Origin: Rickettsiales bacterium
GTDB lineage: Bacteria > Pseudomonadota > Alphaproteobacteria > Rickettsiales > UBA1997
Assembly: GCA_947487845.1 (NCBI GenBank)
Contig: CANKYC010000009.1
Location: 1-22,724 of the forward strand
DNA: 22,724 bases
Direction: 5' to 3'
Notes under the pieces: generated by a model
What the model was told of the DNA's origin: nothing
Databases searched by the model: none
Seen by the model: only the letters and a program-made list of their open reading frames with translations
Shown here: positions 7,893 to 15,781 of the stretch, piece by piece
Numbering within the stretch: the stretch's first letter is position 1
Layout of the letters: the number at the start of each line of letters is the position of its first letter
Made by a program: the position numbers and the translations under genes

Positions 7893-8085
7893 ATATGAAT
7901 GCTTCCAACTTGCGCGCAGAATTGGTTTGAATAATCTTTTTAGAATTCATCACATATTCAACCACTTCAGCAGATATTTAATTCACAAAAAGCTATTTTT
8001 GATTAGGCTTAAATATGGCAAGTTTTTTATAAAATTATTTGGGATTCAAATTTTGAAAATAGATTTGAATAGTCATTTTAACTAA
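7873..8085 (+). CDS. Small uncharacterised ORF between a glycosyltransferase and rmlC
   Basis: I do not recognise this protein. From the ATG at 7873 it would be 70 residues, overlapping the end of the preceding glycosyltransferase by 20 bases and ending eight bases before rmlC. The composition is basic and rich in Phe, Ile, Leu and Lys (LIHKKLFLIRLKYGKFFIKLF), with histidines around 27-33 (HHIFNHF). It could be an amphipathic small protein, the remnant of a larger gene, or a chance ORF in AT-rich DNA. The only support for it being real is its snug fit into an otherwise empty 200-bp gap inside a tightly packed operon. Confidence 0.3.
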   Translation: MAIAEDRYECFQLARRIGLNNLFRIHHIFNHFSRYLIHKKLFLIRLKYGKFFIKLFGIQILKIDLNSHFN

Positions 8086-8092
8086 AAAAATT

Positions 8093-8644
8093 ATGAATTT
8101 CACAGTCGAAACCAACCAATTTTCGGGATTAAAAATCATTGTCCCAAAAACTTTCAAAGATAGTCGCGGATATTTTTTTGAAACTTATAAAGCCTCTGCT
8201 TTCAAGGATTTTGGCTTGGCTGATAATTTTATTCAAACCAATCAATCATTCTCTTTTCAAAATGTGGTGCGTGGTTTGCATTTTCAAACTGGCAAAAGCG
8301 CACAGGCAAAATTAATCAGATGTTTGCGGGGTGAAATTTATGATGTGGCGGTTGATCTGCGCAAAAATTCTCCGACTTATGGAAAGTTTTTTGGCATCCA
8401 TCTTTCCGCTGAAAATAAGGTGATGTTATACATTCCGGTTGGCTTTGCTCACGGATTTTCAGTGCTTTCTTTTGAAGCTGAAGCTTCCTACGATTTGTCG
8501 GGCGGCGAATATGACCAGAAATCAGAAGCTGGAATTTGTTTTAATGACCCAACTTTAGCAATTGATTGGAAGGTGAAAAACCCAATCGTTTCTGATAAGG
8601 ATAAGATTTTGCCTTTTTTAAATGATCTGCCAAATTTTTTTTAG
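8093..8644 (+). CDS. rmlC: dTDP-4-dehydrorhamnose 3,5-epimerase
   Basis: RmlC epimerises C3 and C5 of dTDP-4-keto-6-deoxyglucose to give dTDP-4-keto-L-rhamnose. The protein is a 183-residue cupin of standard length. Visible catalytic and binding residues are DSRGYFFETY (23-32), QTNQSFS (48-54), RGLHFQ with His63 as the catalytic base (60-65), Lys73 in QAKLIRCLRGEIYDVAVDLR, IPVGFAHGF with His120 (114-122), Tyr140, and Asp170 near the C-terminus. All match the epimerase, not the related 3-epimerases. The stop codon is directly followed by the rmlD start codon, so the two are co-transcribed and probably co-translated. Confidence 0.97.
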   Translation: MNFTVETNQFSGLKIIVPKTFKDSRGYFFETYKASAFKDFGLADNFIQTNQSFSFQNVVRGLHFQTGKSAQAKLIRCLRGEIYDVAVDLRKNSPTYGKFFGIHLSAENKVMLYIPVGFAHGFSVLSFEAEASYDLSGGEYDQKSEAGICFNDPTLAIDWKVKNPIVSDKDKILPFLNDLPNFF

Positions 8645-9478
8645 ATGAAAAAAACTATTTTGATTACAGGTACCAACGGCATGTTGGGACAAGATGCGGC
8701 GCAGTTATTTTTTGATTCAGGTTACGATGTTTTAAAAGCCAATAAAGCCGATTTAGATGTGACAAATTTGGCGCAGGTTCGAGAAATTTTTGCCAAAAAT
8801 AAAATTGATTTCGTACTCCATGCCGCAGCTTATACCAAAGTTGATGATGCTGAAACCAATGATGATTTAGCTTTTTTGATTAATGCACAAGGAGCAAAAA
8901 ATGTGGCAATTGCTTCAAATGAAAAATTAGTGCCGATGATTTATATTAGCACCGATTACGTTTTTGACGGCGAAAAAGGCGCGTCTTATTTGCCAAGCGA
9001 CAAAACAAATCCACTCAATATTTACGGCGCTTCTAAGCTTATGGGTGAAGAAAATGTAAAAAAAGAAAACCCTAAACACTACGTAGTAAGAACAAGTTGG
9101 CTTTATGGCAAAAACGGAAAAAACTTTGTTGACACCATGATCAAACTAAGCAAAACCCAAAAATCAATTAAGGTTGTAAATGACCAATTCGGCTGTCCAA
9201 CTTGGACGTTTGATTTGGCGGATGGCGTAAAAAACTTAATTGAGAAAAATATGCCTTTTGGCACCTATCATCTTTGCGGCGGCGGTGCTGCGAGTTGGTT
9301 TGAATTTGCTAAAAAGATTTTTGAAATTCTAAAAATTGAAATTGAAGTGATTCCGGTTGCAACTGCTGAATTTCCTCGCCCCGCCAAAAGACCGAAATTT
9401 TCAGCGATGGAAAATAGTGATGCTTTGGGTGTTTGGGAAGATGGGTTGCGGAAGTATTTACTTTTTTATCTAGTCTAA
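8645..9478 (+). CDS. rmlD: dTDP-4-dehydrorhamnose reductase
   Basis: RmlD reduces dTDP-4-keto-L-rhamnose to dTDP-L-rhamnose with NAD(P)H, completing the rhamnose donor pathway. The 277 residues show the nucleotide-binding loop GTNGMLGQD (9-17), AAAYTKVDDAE (60-70), ISTDYVFDGEKG (101-112) and the catalytic YGASK (Tyr127, Lys131). VRTSWLYG and DQFGCPTW are further family marks. It is slightly shorter than the usual 290 or so residues. It abuts rmlC with no spacer. The following GNAT gene begins 32 bases later, so the transcript probably continues. Confidence 0.96.
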   Translation: MKKTILITGTNGMLGQDAAQLFFDSGYDVLKANKADLDVTNLAQVREIFAKNKIDFVLHAAAYTKVDDAETNDDLAFLINAQGAKNVAIASNEKLVPMIYISTDYVFDGEKGASYLPSDKTNPLNIYGASKLMGEENVKKENPKHYVVRTSWLYGKNGKNFVDTMIKLSKTQKSIKVVNDQFGCPTWTFDLADGVKNLIEKNMPFGTYHLCGGGAASWFEFAKKIFEILKIEIEVIPVATAEFPRPAKRPKFSAMENSDALGVWEDGLRKYLLFYLV

Positions 9479-9510
9479 AAAATACTACATCTAAAAAGCT
9501 ATACTTAAAT

Positions 9511-10071
9511 ATGATCAAGATATCGGGTAAATTTATAACTCTTAGGTTAGTCAATTTAAAAGATGCTGAGTTTATTCTGAATTTGCGGGCAAAGAAGGGT
9601 GAATTCTTGTCGAAATCCAATATTGATTTAAGTGAACAAAATGAGTGGTTAAAAAAATACAAAAAAAGAGAAGAGGGTGATCTTGAATATTACTTTATAA
9701 TTGAAAACAAAGAGCAAATTGCAGTTGGAACTATTCGAATCTACGACATAGATCACGAGAATAAAAAGTTTACATTTGGCAGCTTTATTGTTGACGCTAA
9801 CTTTGCTCATAAATACTCAGCTTTGGAAGCTATTACGCTGATTTTCGATCTTGCATTTGATAAGATGAATCTTGTCAAATGCTTCTTTGATTGCAGAAAA
9901 GATAATGAACATGCTAACAAGTTTTATAGCAGATTTGGTGCTAAACTAATTAATAAGGACAGTATAAATCTTTATTACGAATATAGCAGCGAGCTTTTCC
10001 AAGAAAATCGTGATAAATATTTAAAAATTTTTAAAAACCATGATTCATTTTTTAGATCTAAAAAAAATTAA
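9511..10071 (+). CDS. GNAT-family N-acetyltransferase, probably for a dTDP-aminosugar
   Basis: This 186-residue protein has the RimJ/RimL-like GNAT pattern: GKFITLRLVNLKDAEFILNL at the N-terminus, the strand AVGTIRIYDI (71-80), GSFIVDANFAHKYSALEAI (90-108) at the acetyl-CoA site, and the C-terminal NEHANKFYSRFGAKL (132-146). The frame is open back to 9433 within rmlD, but the ATG at 9511 starts the recognisable domain. It overlaps the next gene, a sugar aminotransferase, by 32 bases. That overlap suggests it acetylates the 3-amino group made by that enzyme, giving a 3-acetamido-3,6-dideoxyhexose; this assignment is inference from context. A protein acetyltransferase role is the alternative. 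Confidence 0.8.
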   Translation: MIKISGKFITLRLVNLKDAEFILNLRAKKGEFLSKSNIDLSEQNEWLKKYKKREEGDLEYYFIIENKEQIAVGTIRIYDIDHENKKFTFGSFIVDANFAHKYSALEAITLIFDLAFDKMNLVKCFFDCRKDNEHANKFYSRFGAKLINKDSINLYYEYSSELFQENRDKYLKIFKNHDSFFRSKKN

Positions 10072-11143
10072 TTCGAAATATCGCAATCAAATAAATCAAA
10101 CCGTTTCCGCAGTCATTGATTCTGGTTGTTATATACTTGGCAAAGAAGTTGAGGAGTTTGAAAAAAATTTTGCCTCTTATTGTGGCGCCAAGCATTGCGT
10201 TGGTGTTGCCAATGGTTTAGATGCACTAATTCTAATTTTTAGGGCGTATAAAGAGTTGGGCTTAATGCATGATGGTGATGAAGTGATTGTTCCGGCCAAT
10301 ACTTATATTGCTTCAATTCTAGCAATTAGTGCCAACGGTCTTAAGCCAATTTTGGTTGAGCCAAATATCGATAGTTACAACATCAACCCAAAATTAATCG
10401 TAGAAAAAATTACCAATAAAACTAAGGCAATTTTGGCGGTGCATCTTTACGGTAGAGCAGCTCAAATGGATGAAATCAACGTCATTGCTAAAAAATTTAA
10501 TCTGAAAGTTATTGAAGATTCCGCTCAAAGTCACGGAGCAATTTTCCAAAAAAGAAGAGTGGGAAATTTAGGTGATGCTAGTGGATTCAGTTTTTATCCT
10601 GGTAAAAATCTTGGTGCTTTAGGAGATGGTGGATGTGTTACTACTAATGATGACAAGCTTGCTGAGGTTATAAGAATTTTGGGTAATTACGGGTCGAGCA
10701 AAAAATATCACAATATTTATAAGGGACTTAATTCAAGACTTGATGAAATGCAGGCGGCAATTCTCAAAATTAAATTAACCAGTCTTGATGAAGAAAATGA
10801 GTTTAGAAGAAGGGTGGCAAAAATTTATTGTCAAAATATCACAAACCCAAAAATAATTTTACCAAAATTACCTGAAACTAATGAAGAATCTCATGTTTGG
10901 CATCTGTTTGTAGTGATGGTAAAAAATCGTGACGAATTACAAAAACATCTTTTGGCAGACCAAATTCAAACCGTAATTCACTATCCAATCGCTGTACACA
11001 AACAAAAAGCCTACCAAGAACTCTCAAATCTTTTTTTGCCTATTACAGAAAAAATTCACGACTCGGTTTTAAGCCTACCAATTTATCCAGGAATTGAGGA
11101 TGATAAGATTGTAAGAATTATCGAATCAATGAATAGATTTTAG
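10040..11143 (+). CDS. fdtB: DegT/DnrJ/EryC1/StrS-family PLP aminotransferase, dTDP-3-keto-6-deoxyhexose transaminase (FdtB/QdtB type)
   Basis: This family transfers an amino group from glutamate to nucleotide-linked keto sugars. The 367 residues show the fold type I marks: GVANGLDALIL (55-65), PANTYIASILAI (85-96), VIEDSAQSHGA with Asp160 contacting PLP (157-167), the internal lysine K189 in SFYPGKNLGALGDGG, and NSRLDEMQAAIL, typical of sugar aminotransferases. With a 3,4-ketoisomerase (fdtA) in the same locus, the best reading is amination at C3 of dTDP-3-keto-6-deoxyhexose to give dTDP-Fuc3N or dTDP-Qui3N. The start overlaps the GNAT gene by 32 bases; the N-terminus MIHFLDLKKINSKY fits the family, so the overlap looks real. 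It is the last gene of the plus run and faces fdtA across a 22-bp gap. FdtB and QdtB cannot be separated by eye. Confidence 0.88.
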   Translation: MIHFLDLKKINSKYRNQINQTVSAVIDSGCYILGKEVEEFEKNFASYCGAKHCVGVANGLDALILIFRAYKELGLMHDGDEVIVPANTYIASILAISANGLKPILVEPNIDSYNINPKLIVEKITNKTKAILAVHLYGRAAQMDEINVIAKKFNLKVIEDSAQSHGAIFQKRRVGNLGDASGFSFYPGKNLGALGDGGCVTTNDDKLAEVIRILGNYGSSKKYHNIYKGLNSRLDEMQAAILKIKLTSLDEENEFRRRVAKIYCQNITNPKIILPKLPETNEESHVWHLFVVMVKNRDELQKHLLADQIQTVIHYPIAVHKQKAYQELSNLFLPITEKIHDSVLSLPIYPGIEDDKIVRIIESMNRF

Positions 11144-11165
11144 CTAGAATGGACGGCGAATCCAA

Positions 11166-11561
11166 CTACTTGATAGATTCAAGAAACTGTTGGTAATCCC
11201 TGATGTAGTCGCTTTCTTCATAAATACCATTGGCTAAAACCATTAACACGCAGTCATCGGAAAAATCATACATTTCGCGCCAAATATTTTTGTTTATCAA
11301 AAGACCTTTCTGAGGAGAGTTAAGATCTATAACTTTTTTTTCTTTGCCGTCATCAAGCAAAATTTTACAACATCCACTAACGCAAATTAAAATTTGTTTT
11401 AGGTTTTTGTGAGAATGAAAACCCCTTCTCACATCCGCTTTGGTGCCAAAGATGTAGTAGACACGTTTTATTGCAAAGGGGATATTTTTATCTTGTTCAA
11501 GAGAAATCAGGCTGCCCCTTTTATCGCCATGTATTTGGAAGTTTATGATTTGAAAATTCAT
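11166..11561 (-). CDS. fdtA: dTDP-4-oxo-6-deoxy-D-glucose 3,4-ketoisomerase (FdtA/QdtA type, sugar cupin)
   Basis: FdtA-type enzymes move the keto group of dTDP-4-keto-6-deoxyglucose from C4 to C3, the committed step towards 3-amino-3,6-dideoxyhexoses. The 131-residue single-domain cupin has the family marks: HGDKRGSLISLE (11-22), IKRVYYIFGT (31-40), RRGFHSHKNLKQILIC (45-60) with the conserved His49/His51 pair, and KGLLINKNIWREM (85-97). Length matches the stand-alone family. It is the last gene of the minus run, five bases after the glycosyltransferase gene, and sits tail to tail with the fdtB-type gene it must work with, on the opposite strand. FdtA and QdtA differ in product stereochemistry at C4, and I cannot tell which applies here. 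Confidence 0.9.
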   Translation of the reverse strand: MNFQIINFQIHGDKRGSLISLEQDKNIPFAIKRVYYIFGTKADVRRGFHSHKNLKQILICVSGCCKILLDDGKEKKVIDLNSPQKGLLINKNIWREMYDFSDDCVLMVLANGIYEESDYIRDYQQFLESIK

Positions 11562-11566
11562 CTTTT

Positions 11567-12580
11567 TTAGGAAGAAATTAATTTTATTTTTTTATTAAGG
11601 AGACGAGAAGCTCGTTTGTGAAAGCTAGTTTTTAATTTTTTGTAGAAAGATTTTTTAATTTTTTTAATTTTTCTGGCTTTTATAAAGATATTCAACTTCT
11701 GGCGACTCTCTTTTAGAATCCCTTGGCACGCCAGAATCTCTGACTCAGAAAAATGTTTTAAATTGTCTGATAATTTTTTTTCCAGATAGTGCGTATGATT
11801 AAGTGTTTTTAGAGCAAAATCATCTATAAGTTTTTTATCCAAATTGTTATGTATGGATAAATCAATCAGCCTTAAGTTGGTTAAAATCCAATCAAATGCT
11901 TTTGGTGTGAATTTTTGAGTCAATCCATCTTTGTTACCCTGATTGTAATAAAACGTCCCGTTGGAGAAAGTTACGCTGCGACAATTTAGATAAAATTTTC
12001 TAGTCGCATATTCGTCACTATTGGTAAGTAGTTCATCATATCCAATTTTTTTTACTAGATCCATTCTTCTTAGGGAAAATCCATGAATTTTTACATTTAA
12101 ACTTTGGATAAATGCATCTCTACCGGATAAGATAATTTTTTTTACTCCATTGTTAATTCCAATCATTGCATTGCTAGCTCTTTCACCTTTCTCGTACCAA
12201 ACCATATCTGGAATTATGGCGTCGGCATCTGTTTCTAAGGCTCTAAAATACATATTTTCCAAAAGGTCTTTTGAAAATAAGTCATCTTGCGACGAGTAAA
12301 ACATCCACTCGCCCAAAGCGAGAGGAAGGGCAAAAATAATTGATTTAACGGCATTACCGCCATTGGGTTTTGTGAATAATTTAATTCTGCTGTCGCGCTG
12401 CGAATAATTTAATAGAATCTCGTAGCTGTTGTCGGTGGAAGTGTCGTCCACAATCAATAATTCAAAATCTTGATAAGATTGAGCTATAATACTTTCCAAT
12501 GTATCTCTTAAATAAACTTCGCCGTTATAGACCGGCATTATGATTGATATTTTTGGAATTCTTGTTGTTGAGATGTTCAT
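11567..12580 (-). CDS. Family 2 (GT-A) glycosyltransferase with basic C-terminal tail
   Basis: This 337-residue protein starts the GT-A fold with KISIIMPVYNGEVYLRDTLE (10-29), then LLIVDDTSTDNS (41-52) and the DxD-like metal site SSQDD (96-100). LTNSDEYATRKFYLN lies in the acceptor/catalytic region. After about residue 295 the protein becomes strongly basic (KARKIKKIKKSFYKKLK), suggesting contact with the inner membrane surface where lipid-linked glycans are built. It overlaps the upstream RgpF-GT fusion by four bases (ATGA), so the two are translationally coupled, and fdtA follows five bases downstream. The linkage with fdtA suggests it may add the aminodeoxyhexose; that is inference. Confidence 0.9.
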   Translation of the reverse strand: MNISTTRIPKISIIMPVYNGEVYLRDTLESIIAQSYQDFELLIVDDTSTDNSYEILLNYSQRDSRIKLFTKPNGGNAVKSIIFALPLALGEWMFYSSQDDLFSKDLLENMYFRALETDADAIIPDMVWYEKGERASNAMIGINNGVKKIILSGRDAFIQSLNVKIHGFSLRRMDLVKKIGYDELLTNSDEYATRKFYLNCRSVTFSNGTFYYNQGNKDGLTQKFTPKAFDWILTNLRLIDLSIHNNLDKKLIDDFALKTLNHTHYLEKKLSDNLKHFSESEILACQGILKESRQKLNIFIKARKIKKIKKSFYKKLKTSFHKRASRLLNKKIKLISS

Positions 12581-14850
12581 CGCTGCGATATGTAATTAAT
12601 TAGGGAGAATATTCTTTTTTGTAAACTTTTTCTCAATCTTGATGGAAGATTCCTGATTGAGATAATTCTTTTTTTGCAGCTGATCTTGAATTTTTTTATA
12701 ATAGTTTTTTTTGGTATTTTGATTTCTGTATAAGATAATGATGCTAGTAATAGCTCCATATCTGTTATTTCTGTTCTCATGCTATCATCAAAAAAATCAT
12801 GTACCCGATGTTTACGTGGAGTTTCTTTATAAAGATTTTTTAGATTTTCTTTAAAAGAATCTTTGAAGTGATTTTTAGTCAAGATTTCAAGTAGGTTGTT
12901 TCGAGATTTTGTTTTGAGGATGTGTAAAATCTTTTTCACCAAATCTTCTTGATCGGCGCAGTAAATGTTTGCTTCCACGAAGGTGTCAATCTCATTAAGC
13001 GGAGTTTTTATTGATAGGCAAGGAATGCCGTATTTTGCCACATCTAACATTGAGGTAAATGATGAAATGGGAAAGCTATCAATGGCAATATCGGCAATAC
13101 TTAGATACTTTTCCACCTCATCATTATCGACGCATCCTATTGCATTTATTCTGCCACCACTTTTTTGAAATGCCAAATCCCACAATTCTTCATTTTTACT
13201 TGGGCCTATCGCAAGAACGACAATATCTTTATTTTTAGAAACTAATTCAAATGCCATTTCAACAAAATTATATTTGCCAAACGGTTTGAATTTCCAACTA
13301 GCGGCTATGGTTAAAATTATTTTTGCTGAGGCTGCAAAGCCCAACCCAAGTTTTATTTTGGCGATTTGATCTAAATTTTTAGGCACAGAAACTTCGTGAA
13401 TAGGTAAGGGTAAAACAAAGTTTTTGGAAGTGCCTCTGTATTTTATATCTAATTTTTTAGCAAAGGTTCTTAAATTAACGACCTGATCGGATATACTAAC
13501 ACCTATCCAAAATAGGTGGTCGGCATGATTAAAGAAAATAACCGGTCTTTTAAATTCCTCTGTTCCAAAGGCAATAATTGGCACGACGTCATCCATGTGG
13601 ACATGCAGTATTATTACATCATATTCAGATGCGATTTTTCTGAGCTCTAAAGCCTTTTCAATGGAGTTATAGCTATTATTTTGAACTAAAAATTTACCGC
13701 CTTTATCTTTTACCACCTCTCTTAAAAGATTGGGTATAGGTATCTCTCTATTTTGTCTCAAAAGTATAACCGAATGTAACTCGTTGTTTGGTGAGAATTC
13801 TATCCATCTCTCACAAACTCTTGTGTGTCCACCGGTGACATAGCATTCACTAAAAACATGAAGAAAGGAATTTTTTTGTGGTTTAGAGGCTAGTTCTATA
13901 AAGTGGTTTTGAGATATTATTAGCAGTTCCTGCTCTATATCTTTTGAGCTAAAAGTTCCGGAAATGCCGCTAGCAAATGATGCCGCTTTAGAAAGTAGTT
14001 CAATTTTTACCAGTTCTTCCTTCTCTTTTATCGCTGCCGTAACCAATGATTGGAAAGTAACTTTCTTATCTAGTATAAAATTAATAATTCCTGATGAATG
14101 GAGCTCAAATCTTTTTAAATGATTTTCAATTATTAGGGCTCTATCTCTATCAACAAAACCTCTCCACTTACTCAGTTCTTTGGGATTTACTCTCGACAGA
14201 TTTTGCCGCAACATCTCAACTTTTATGAAGGGGAATCCTCTAGGAACAAGATTGGAAAGTAAGACATGCGCAGGCGATGTCTTAAAAATATCTTGAAAAA
14301 AAGAATCTTTTTTAAAGCCGCAATTCAAGAGAGTCTGGGTTAGGCCAACTTCGTAATTTCTTATAATGTCGATCTTTGATTTTTCCTTTTTTACTGCAGA
14401 GAAAAAAGTCAAAAAATCATCACTAAGAAAAACACTTTTATTAAAAACTATAAAATAACTCTGAAGATGAAGTGGTAATCTTTGAGTGCTTTGGATTAAG
14501 CCCCAAAAATCAACATAATTCCTGCTAGACATCTCTTCAAAGACTGGAGTTAGGGTGGTTAATAAATAACAAGAATCGTTAGTAAGAATTAGTTGGTCAT
14601 AATTTTGCAACTCACTTTTTGCCGCAAAGATTCCTCTCTTATAGCTTCCGAAATCGTACTCACCATGTTTCTGACAAATGGAATGAAAAACTATCCCATC
14701 TAATTTCAAAAATTCTTCTTGATCAATTTTGCAGTCTGAAATGAAGAATATATCTTGGGCAAATTTTTTTAGCTCCTTGAGGTAATCTATGACGTAATCG
14801 TCGATTAAGCCATCCTTATCGTAGTGAGCAAATATTACTAATCTCTTCAT
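12577..14850 (-). CDS. Fusion of an RgpF (rhamnan synthesis F) domain and a GT-B glycosyltransferase
   Basis: The 757-residue protein has two recognisable parts. Residues 1 to about 250 match the rhamnan synthesis F family: LVIFAHYDKDGLIDDYVIDYL (4-24), EYDFGSYKRGIF (64-75), LTNDSCY (89-95), DFWGLI (114-119) and LHLQSYFIVFN (127-137). From about 328 to 680 lies a GT-B fold glycosyltransferase of the GT4 kind: FSECYVTGGHTRVCERWI, HVHMDDVVPII, the C-terminal Rossmann half starting near 510 (IILTIAASWKFKPFG), and YLSIADIAIDSFPISSF (582-598) in the donor site. The last 60 residues are basic. RgpF-like proteins act in rhamnose-rich polysaccharide synthesis, which fits the rml genes here. The two activities may act one after the other on the same chain. 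It starts 35 bases after rmlA and overlaps the next glycosyltransferase by four bases. Confidence 0.87.
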   Translation of the reverse strand: MKRLVIFAHYDKDGLIDDYVIDYLKELKKFAQDIFFISDCKIDQEEFLKLDGIVFHSICQKHGEYDFGSYKRGIFAAKSELQNYDQLILTNDSCYLLTTLTPVFEEMSSRNYVDFWGLIQSTQRLPLHLQSYFIVFNKSVFLSDDFLTFFSAVKKEKSKIDIIRNYEVGLTQTLLNCGFKKDSFFQDIFKTSPAHVLLSNLVPRGFPFIKVEMLRQNLSRVNPKELSKWRGFVDRDRALIIENHLKRFELHSSGIINFILDKKVTFQSLVTAAIKEKEELVKIELLSKAASFASGISGTFSSKDIEQELLIISQNHFIELASKPQKNSFLHVFSECYVTGGHTRVCERWIEFSPNNELHSVILLRQNREIPIPNLLREVVKDKGGKFLVQNNSYNSIEKALELRKIASEYDVIILHVHMDDVVPIIAFGTEEFKRPVIFFNHADHLFWIGVSISDQVVNLRTFAKKLDIKYRGTSKNFVLPLPIHEVSVPKNLDQIAKIKLGLGFAASAKIILTIAASWKFKPFGKYNFVEMAFELVSKNKDIVVLAIGPSKNEELWDLAFQKSGGRINAIGCVDNDEVEKYLSIADIAIDSFPISSFTSMLDVAKYGIPCLSIKTPLNEIDTFVEANIYCADQEDLVKKILHILKTKSRNNLLEILTKNHFKDSFKENLKNLYKETPRKHRVHDFFDDSMRTEITDMELLLASLSYTEIKIPKKTIIKKFKISCKKRIISIRNLPSRLRKSLQKRIFSLINYISQR

Positions 14851-14885
14851 TCTTATAATTTATTAAATTTCTTTGAAATGGTTGT

Positions 14886-15764
14886 TTAGATAAGATGTCC
14901 TAAATAATTTCTATAAGGCGATCCTTTCTTATATTTTTGCTTTAAAACACGAAACTGCTTTTCATTGATAAAACCTTTATTAAAAGCCATTTCTTCAAGG
15001 CAGGCAACTTTCAAGCCCTGTCTTTTTTCAATAGTATGAATGAAGATAGAAGCCTCCAAAAGTGAATCTGGTGTTCCAGCATCGAGCCAGGCAAATCCAC
15101 GTCTTAACTTAATGATTCCGAGTTTTTTCTCTTTTAGATAAGCAATATTTACATCGGTGATTTCTAGCTCGCCGCGATCAGACGGTTTTATATTTTTGGT
15201 AATCTTAACCACATCACAATTATAAATATAAAGTCCCGTAACGGCGAAATTTGATTTTGGGTGCTTTGGTTTTTCTTCAATTGAAAGAGCTTTCTCATTT
15301 TCATCAAACTCCACAACGCCATATCTTTCAGGGTCGGAAACGTGATAAGCGAAAACTAATCCGCCGATTTTACCTGATTTAATTTGAGAAATTTTATCTT
15401 CCAAATTTTCGCGATTTATTTCAGCGCCGTAAAAAATATTATCTCCCAAAATCAGGCAGACATTTTCATTTTGAATAAATTTTTCACCAATCAAAAATGC
15501 CTCGGCAATTCCTTTGGGCTCATCTTGCGCGACGTAAGAAAGACTTAATCCGTAATCCGAGCCATCGCCTAAAAATTTTTCAATATTTGGCGTGTCTTGC
15601 GGAGTTGAAATGATTAAAATTTCTTTAATATTCAAATTCATCAAAGTTGCTAATGGATAGCAAATCATTGGCTTGTCATAAACTGGCAATAATTGTTTGC
15701 TAATTACGTTTGTTAAAGGCGCGAGCCTTGTTCCGCTGCCGCCGGCGAGTATAATTCCTTTCAT
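14886..15764 (-). CDS. rmlA: Glucose-1-phosphate thymidylyltransferase
   Basis: RmlA joins dTTP and glucose-1-phosphate to give dTDP-glucose, the entry step for both deoxysugar branches here. The 292 residues are of standard length. The nucleotide-binding loop is GGSGTRLAPLT (8-18), with the catalytic Lys23 in ISKQLLPVYDKPMICYPL, Asp108 in LILGDNIFYG (105-113), EEKP (163-166) in the sugar site, and WLDAGTPDSL (226-235) with the second metal-binding Asp228. RmlA is usually allosterically inhibited by dTDP-rhamnose; regulation cannot be judged from sequence. It lies 17 bases downstream of the small secreted protein gene and 35 bases upstream of the RgpF-GT fusion. Confidence 0.97.
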   Translation of the reverse strand: MKGIILAGGSGTRLAPLTNVISKQLLPVYDKPMICYPLATLMNLNIKEILIISTPQDTPNIEKFLGDGSDYGLSLSYVAQDEPKGIAEAFLIGEKFIQNENVCLILGDNIFYGAEINRENLEDKISQIKSGKIGGLVFAYHVSDPERYGVVEFDENEKALSIEEKPKHPKSNFAVTGLYIYNCDVVKITKNIKPSDRGELEITDVNIAYLKEKKLGIIKLRRGFAWLDAGTPDSLLEASIFIHTIEKRQGLKVACLEEMAFNKGFINEKQFRVLKQKYKKGSPYRNYLGHLI

Positions 15765-15781
15765 TTTGACTGAATTTATTG

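Noticed and set aside
9309..9662. Minus-strand ORF opposite the rmlD end and the GNAT start
   Set aside because: It lies opposite two coding regions; the composition looks like antisense AT-rich DNA and no motif is present.
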